Under the pieces are notes generated by a model that saw nothing but the letters and a program-made list of their open reading frames with translations, made no database searches and had not been told where the DNA came from. 10,279 bases of DNA from Ectocarpus siliculosus (Eukaryota > Sar > Phaeophyceae > Ectocarpales > Ectocarpaceae), in the NCBI GenBank assembly GCA_000310025.1, contig FN648558.1, forward strand, positions 132,422-142,700. Direction: 5' to 3'. Shown here piece after piece: positions 6,292-10,279 of the stretch. Each line of letters starts with the position of its first letter. Position 1 is the stretch's first letter. The translations under genes were made by a program, and so were the position numbers.

Positions 6292-6435
6292 CAGGTTTGC
6301 TTCCACAACCCGGGAGTCTAACCCACTCTTGTATTTCGGCCTACAAGACTCCAATTGACACAAGCACCGGTAGGAGAGTGCGTGGGAGATGCCGTGACAG
6401 CATAACTCCACTCTCCTACGACATCTATGTACAGT
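6292..6435 (+). repeat. diverged 144-bp repeat, copy A
   Basis: It matches 6731-6874 with substitutions and small gaps. Shared anchors are TCCACAACCCG, CCTACAAGACTCCAAT, GTGCGTGG, TGACAGCA and CTATGTA. Copy A alone carries a perfect stem GTAGGAGAGTG (6370-6380) with CACTCTCCTAC (6409-6419), which is broken in copy B. The shared sequence resumes at 6656, so about 220 bases appear to be inserted inside copy A. Confidence 0.75.
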
Positions 6436-6655
6436 AGTACTGCTGTCGTTGCAGCACCATGTGGAACATCTCCGAGGGGTCCTCCTGCGCGGTAACGACA
6501 ACATGGCGAGAGCTCTACGTGTACCTATCGTCGACACATGTGGCAGCCGCGCGACACACGAACGGATGTTTGCATCGCACTGTACCATGCTTCGCCGTGG
6601 CAGGAAGTATCCCATCCCGTTAGGTCGTTGCGGTACTTGCAGCACGCGGACGTCG
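6436..6655. other. extra segment inside repeat copy A
   Basis: Copy B passes directly from CTATGTAAAG to TCGGCGTCTGGTCC. In copy A these parts are separated by about 220 bases. The ends of the extra segment share TTGCAGCAC (near 6449 and 6637), so a partial duplication or insertion is possible. Minus-strand and plus-strand frames across it are cysteine- and arginine-rich with no recognised family. Confidence 0.4.
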
Positions 6656-6700
6656 TTCGGCGTCTAGTCCATACTGCTGTAGCAAAAACACAGCAGTAAG
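6656..6700 (+). repeat. end part of repeat copy A with 9-bp hairpin
   Basis: TCGGCGTCTAGTCCATACTG, then CTGTAG, matches 6875-6900 with one base change. Right after it TACTGCTGT (6672-6680) pairs perfectly with ACAGCAGTA (6690-6698) around AGCAAAAAC. Copy B lacks the second half of this stem. Confidence 0.75.
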
Positions 6701-6730
6701 CGAGCTACGCATGAAATTTTTTGCTCTGGT

Positions 6731-6900
6731 TCACTTTTGCCTCCACAACCCGAGAATCCCACTGCTGTATCTCGACCTACAAGACTCCAATCAAGAAACC
6801 AGCACTGGCAGAAGTGCGTGGAAAATGATATGACAGCACAACTAAGTCGACACTCGTACGACTTCTATGTAAAGTCGGCGTCTGGTCCATACTGCTGTAG
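6731..6900 (+). repeat. diverged repeat, copy B (uninterrupted)
   Basis: This is the counterpart of 6292-6435 plus 6656-6682, without the extra segment, so it probably shows the ancestral layout. It ends in ATACTGCTGTAG. A T-rich run and TACTAAT (6942-6948) follow downstream. Confidence 0.7.
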
Positions 6901-7283
6901 AAATTCAAAAATCGAGCCATCTTTTTTTTATTTTTTTCCATACTAATAACAAGAAATGTATCACGTCACGACGACCATCCTGTAAGTATATATATAACAT
7001 GATGCTTGCGTTGTGAAGTACCAAGATTGAACCAAGGGGGTGTACCTCTTTCTCTCCGGCCCGTGATAGTGACTCCTAGTCTCAGTTGATACCTCGCATA
7101 GCGCGCAGAGGGAGTGGAGGACTCTAGAATATCTGTCGTTGATTTCTATTGACTTGCGGACCCCTCGGGGCCAGTTTATTTCAGTGTACCTTTTTAGGGC
7201 AAGTGAACCTGTGACCACGGGAGGAATCGATCGCGTCGAGTGTTGGATCAGTACGGAAATACGAAGGTACTGGGTAGCGAGAG
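6901..7283. other. no gene assigned
   Basis: It begins with a T-rich run, then CCTGTAAGTATATATATA (6979-6996), which contains a donor-like GTAAGTAT and an AT dinucleotide run. A minus-strand frame (6961-7218) encodes 85 residues beginning MVTGSLALKRYTEINW, possibly from a non-ATG start, with no recognised motif. ACCCCTCGGGGCC near 7160 is a small palindrome. Confidence 0.3.
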
Positions 7284-7336
7284 GTCGGAACGGTTTTTAA
7301 TGTGAAGACAACAACAACAACAACAACAACAACAAT
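7284..7336 (+). repeat. dispersed repeat running into (CAA)n, copy 2
   Basis: The same lead sequence as 6056-6085 is followed by about nine nearly perfect CAA units. A fixed lead followed by a length-variable simple repeat is typical of retroposon 3' ends; no matching 5' part or target duplication is seen, so that origin is only a possibility. Confidence 0.8.
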
Positions 7337-7798
7337 AGAAAAGAGTCAGAGACAGATTAGCAATGAATTCGTAGCGTCAGAAAAAGCTACCTGTTTGTCT
7401 ACGATTTCCCAGACAGCAAATAGGGACATCTCCCCTGCGGGTAACAGGCTCAACAAAACAGTTTGGTAGCTGTCTTGTGTGTCTCATATATGTTATGTTG
7501 GGAAGGTGCAGCAGAAAGGTGTTGGGTACTGTTGGGTAGTCGGGCGTTTTGTGTGTGGCACCCTGTTAGTCGTAGGGCATGCAATCTCCCTCAGTTTTCA
7601 AACGTATTCTCGGTGTGGTACGCATATGTACGGAGTTTTTTTTTTTTTTATCTTCACTTCAAAAATCAGCGCTCACAGCACTAGTGCCGTTTACTCCAAC
7701 CCGTGGTCACACAGAAGAGCTTCTCTCTACCCTCCCCTCCTGCGGTACTTTGCCTTCGATTTTTAATGCGAGAAGAGTTCAGCACTCTCTTCCCTCAA
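7337..7798. other. no gene seen
   Basis: The stretch shows no convincing coding frame. It contains a run of 13 T near 7637-7649 and a GT-rich patch (7470-7550). Short plus-strand frames through it overlap in different registers. Confidence 0.4.
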
Positions 7799-7910
7799 GG
7801 CCGAGTCGTGTCGGCCACAGGAGGGGCAAGCTGCTCAAACTCGGGGAGGGGTCATGGTTTGTGATTCCCTACCGAACCATACTTGAGGCGCCACGAGGTT
7901 TGCACTGTAG
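7799..7910. repeat. 112-bp structured dispersed repeat, copy 1
   Basis: It aligns without gaps to 8979-9090, with about 18 differences by hand (near 84 percent). It opens with a perfect hairpin GGCCGA-GTCGTG-TCGGCC, then a conserved ACTCGGGGAGGGGT, then ATGGTT...AACCAT which can pair around CCTACCG, then GCGCCACGAG and CACTGTAG. On the minus strand it is preceded by a T-rich run and CTACAG, an acceptor-like site. In one minus-strand frame both copies encode a similar peptide containing NLVAP(Q/E)VWFGR. Confidence 0.8.
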
Positions 7911-8571
7911 CCCCCAAAAAACAAAGCATGAAAAACGAAAAAGATCGAGACAACAAGTGAGCCAGGCGCGACAGGCTTGATGGAGGCGGAGGAAAAAGAA
8001 GCATAGAAAACCCAACCTGTTCGTTGCTCGCTCTGGGCCGTTGGAAGATGTCACTTACCACAGCATGGCCAGTATTAGGTAGGGCCCAAGTCCATCGCCT
8101 GACATAAACAGGTAGCGCAAATCGCCTCACATGCAGCAGCCGGGTGCACGGGTAGGCTCATACTGGGCAAGAAGCGAAATCACCTGCGGTTGACGTAGTT
8201 CGATGTTGTTGGGACCCCACCAACCGGCGAAAGGCGAGAGACAGGTACTGTAGGTAGACAACAAAGAAGAGAGCGGAGAGCAGACAAGGGGTCCACTCTG
8301 GAAATGACACCCACTCACTCTCGTCCCTTTGGCCCACCGCAGGCTGTCAGACATGTGCAACGGACGGCGGTATCCGATGTGGGCTCAGCAACAAAACCAA
8401 AGAACAGTGCGGACTTTCATCTCCTGTGACGAAGTGATAAGAAAAAAGAACATGACCACTGCTGTAGTATCAAGTCCGTCCGCGATAGATGTGCACCGCT
8501 GCACGAAGGTGGGAACTGTCCGTTGCCACACACCTCACCATTGTAAATAAGATTGTGCTGCCATCTACCTT
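7911..8571. other. no gene assigned; minus-strand splice signals
   Basis: On the minus strand GGTAAGTGAC (8051-8060) is a strong donor. Upstream, TTTATGTCAG is acceptor-like, which would define a tiny exon of about 40 bases. In the frame ATGTCAGGCG it reads MSGDGLGPYLILAML. Other open frames overlap on both strands. The signals are suggestive but isolated. Confidence 0.3.
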
Positions 8572-8759
8572 ATGGCTCAAGTTACGACTGACTACGCAGT
8601 GACTAAAGGCAACACGCTTATACGGTGTATTCCGCACCACATGCATATGCCGCTTGTACTGTGTGATGCATACCACCCATGCATATGCAGCAACAGAAAA
8701 GAAAGGCCTGCTGTTGTCTGTCTTTTCAAATTTTGTGCTGCTGTTGCAACAGGCGAAAA
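8572..8759 (+). CDS. candidate first coding exon, unknown protein
   Basis: ATG at 8572, with G at +4, opens a frame that stays open for 62 codons plus two bases up to a consensus donor GTAAGT (8760-8765). It would hit TAA within the donor if unspliced. The peptide starts MAQVTTDYAVTKGNTLIRC and is His/Cys-rich in the middle (for example HPCICSN). It joins in phase to the open frame starting at 9483, giving a predicted protein of about 165 residues. No family is recognised, and a chance open frame remains a real possibility. CATGCATATGC occurs twice inside it. Confidence 0.25.
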
Positions 8760-8781
8760 GTAAGTGACGCGCATCGCCTAC

Positions 8782-8810
8782 TACGCGAGCAACGCCTACG
8801 CGAGCAACGC
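8782..8810. repeat. two tandem 14-15 bp units
   Basis: TACGCGAGCAACGC occurs at 8782-8795 and 8797-8810, offset by 15 bases. It lies just after the donor at 8760. It is probably a simple local duplication. Confidence 0.8.
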
Positions 8811-8978
8811 GTGCAGTGCAAAGCGACAGAGACTGAAGCAATTCAGCAACAGCCGCATGGTCACTCACCACGAAGAAAATCACAAAAAATATATATATAT
8901 TATGGCGCGCAGCACGCAGGACCTCTTTTCGCTGTTCAATCGGCCGTTCCCATGGCGACACAGACAAGGAACAGTCCA

Positions 8979-9090
8979 GGCCGAGTCGTGTCGGCCATAG
9001 CAGGTGGAAGAGGTTGAAACTCGGGGAGGGGTAGTGGTTTGCGACCGCCTACCGAACCATACTTCGGGCGCCACGAGATTTACACTGTAG
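8979..9090. repeat. 112-bp structured dispersed repeat, copy 2
   Basis: This is the counterpart of 7799-7910, of identical length and with the same leading hairpin fully preserved. Homology stops sharply at both ends. It lies in the proposed intron 8760-9482, on the opposite side of any minus-strand reading. The minus-strand frame shared with copy 1 continues further here, with no stop at the GAGTTT position. Confidence 0.8.
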
Positions 9091-9133
9091 CTCGAGGTCG
9101 GCATTTGACACAGGGTCGGGGGTGGGCTATGCG

Positions 9134-9202
9134 AATAAAAGTTCCACCCACCCACGGATATTGAAAGATGAGACTGAAGCTAGACTGAAGCTTCAGAATA
9201 AA
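9134..9202 (+). promoter_or_regulatory. two AATAAA hexamers around a tandem palindrome
   Basis: AATAAA occurs at 9134-9139 and 9197-9202. Between them AGACTGAAGCT is tandemly doubled (9171-9192), the second copy completing the 12-bp palindrome CTGAAGCTTCAG (9185-9196), with AAGCTTCAG again after the second hexamer. This could be a polyadenylation region, but no upstream plus-strand gene is clearly established. Confidence 0.35.
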
Positions 9203-9319
9203 GCTTCAGAAAAGGGCACGGGAGAACATTCTCTCATCATTGCCTCCTGACGTGGTCGCCGATAGAGGCGTGTGGTTGAGGTTTCATCACCGACATATTG
9301 GTGTGTGTTAAATGCAGTG

Positions 9320-9386
9320 GGTATGGCTACCTATCTCACCCGTGTGTAGGCAGAAGGTATGGCTACCTCTCCCATTAGTAGGCAGG
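9320..9386. repeat. two tandem units of 36 bp
   Basis: GGTATGGCTACCT starts at 9320 and 9356, each followed after a variable part by TAGGCAG. The word itself contains the near-palindrome GGTA-TGGC-TACC. Confidence 0.75.
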
Positions 9387-9482
9387 ATGGACCACAAGTA
9401 AAAGACAGAGTTTATCATTTCATGCATGCTACATCGTTTGTATTTGGCATTGGAGGAATGAGAGGTTGTTCTAGTTTGTAAG

Positions 9483-9792
9483 CAATTTGGACGGAGTACT
9501 CCCTATGTTCGTGTTGTTCCCAGATGTTGTCGCATCAGTTGGCAGCATGTGTCATGGGCAGGTAGACGTGGAAGGGCGGCGACAGGTGAAGGCAGCAGCA
9601 GTATGTTGTGCATGGTGGCATGTTGGGCTTGTACATAACGCAGTCCATCGACCACACACAAAGGAGTTTGTTCGTACCTGTGGGGATTTTTCGAAGTACT
9701 GGGTCAGCCAAGAGCAGCAGCAAGGAGCAGACGCAGTGCAGTATACTACTACAGCTTTACAGTCCGTCCTCCTCAAGTCCTATCGGAGATGA
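9483..9792 (+). CDS. candidate terminal coding exon, unknown protein
   Basis: An AG at 9481-9482, preceded by a T-rich stretch, can join in phase with the donor at 8760. The frame then runs 102 codons to TGA at 9790-9792. If unspliced, the first ATG is 9505. The peptide contains MFVLFPDVVASVGSM, CCAWWHVGLVHNAVHRP and ends SVLLKSYRR, with mixed composition more protein-like than most frames here. No domain is recognised. The acceptor is only moderate and no polyadenylation signal is evident downstream. Confidence 0.3.
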
Positions 9793-9898
9793 TTAGTATC
9801 GCACGACGGCTGGATCCGAAATGCCGGCTAGCTGCGCAATCCACGAGAGGTGGGTGGCTGAGCTAAAAACGGAATGACTGCATGCGTGCTCCTCTCAG

Positions 9899-10141
9899 CA
9901 TCTAGATGTGGCTGGCTGGCTCTTTGAAGTGCAGATGTCTGGTTCAGCGGAATATGTCGGCATTCCCACTTTTTCCGTTGTCATTTGGGTGTATGGGAAT
10001 TTTTATGAAAGGTGCACAGAAATCGATTATCCTAATTGCAAGGGACACGTTTCATTTTCAGTGTTCCCCCTTGCGGTTTCGACGGTCAAATATGCGGTTA
10101 CCCACAGATTTTCGCATCGCTATAAGCTATCAGGCTCCTAA
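9899..10141 (+). CDS. candidate terminal exon, unknown protein
   Basis: The tract GTGCTCCTCTCAG ending at 9898 is a good acceptor, with an ACTG/TGAC branch-like sequence about 20 bases before. From 9899 one frame is open for 80 codons to TAA (10139-10141). The peptide includes GWLFEVQMSGSAEYVGIP and ends RFSHRYKLSGS, with varied, non-repetitive composition. It does not join in phase with 8760, so it would belong to another transcript or a different exon order. No family is recognised. Confidence 0.3.
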   Translation, partial: HLDVAGWLFEVQMSGSAEYVGIPTFSVVIWVYGNFYERCTEIDYPNCKGHVSFSVFPLAVSTVKYAVTHRFSHRYKLSGS

Positions 10142-10193
10142 TGAAGTATGTGTGTGCAGTTTTGGTAGCGCAAAAAGCAGTTTAAAGGGGATT

Positions 10194-10279
10194 TTTACGT
10201 CATTAATTACATACCGGCCAAGGGCGCACAAAAAACATTTTTTCCGACACCTAACCCGACCCCCCCCCCCCCCAAAACC
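10194..10279. repeat. possible terminus-like sequence and C homopolymer at window edge
   Basis: TTTTTACGTCATTAATTACA near 10194 resembles the 21-bp terminus at 2400-2420 (shared TTACGTC and an AT-rich follow-on). It is followed about 45 bases later by a run of 14 C (10260-10273). In the known element a homopolymer also follows each terminus, but as G in this orientation. AAAAAACATTTTTT (10230-10243) is a small palindrome. The window stops before this can be settled. Confidence 0.25.

Noticed and set aside
6253-6645. 130-codon cysteine/arginine-rich minus-strand frame
   Set aside because: Overlaps the diverged repeat and its extra segment; the frame is not kept in the sister repeat and no motif is recognised.
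7799-9090. tRNA-derived SINE promoter boxes in the 112-bp repeat
   Set aside because: On the minus strand GGTTCGGTAGG matches only the first half of a B box and the A-box match is poor.

Overview
This window looks like gene-poor nuclear DNA from a eukaryote. There is no long open frame, no operon-like packing and no ribosome-binding-site pattern. Instead there are consensus GT-AG splice signals on both strands, AATAAA hexamers, microsatellites, long pyrimidine tracts, long G and C homopolymers and layered repeats. Base composition is near-balanced. A protist or an alga would fit, but nothing seen here fixes the lineage. No RNA gene, CRISPR array or recognisable protein family was found.

Bases 1-3632 are dominated by transposon-like DNA. 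Two copies of one non-coding element of about 1.24 kb lie back to back in opposite orientation: left copy about 113-2392, right copy 2400-3632. They are separated by 7 bp and form a very large inverted repeat. Each copy has a G/C homopolymer near each end, a core of about four diverged tandem units of about 228 bp, and an inner block of short repeated words that can fold into hairpins. The right copy has perfect 21-bp terminal inverted repeats. The left copy is split by a different element of 1032 bp (1281-2312). That insert is flanked by a TAA (or TAAGAC) duplication and has its own subterminal repeats. Taking it and one duplicate out restores a left copy of nearly the same length as the right one.

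Bases 3633-5470 begin with a short minus-strand open frame cut by the right element's terminus. A compact cluster of four inverted repeats, a TATA-like motif and a CT-rich tract follow, and could be a promoter region. Then come low-complexity stretches, strongly T-rich at 5090-5270 and GA-rich at 5340-5460.

Bases 5470-8570 hold dispersed and tandem repeats: a 45-50 bp repeat running into a (CAA)n microsatellite (two copies), a diverged pair of about 144-bp repeats with associated hairpins, and the first of two 112-bp structured repeats. Bases 8572-10141 hold the best, still weak, protein-coding candidates. These are a two-exon plus-strand model (8572-8759 joined to 9483-9792) and a possible terminal exon (9899-10141), none with a recognised family. 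The window ends in another C homopolymer preceded by a sequence resembling the terminus of the big element.
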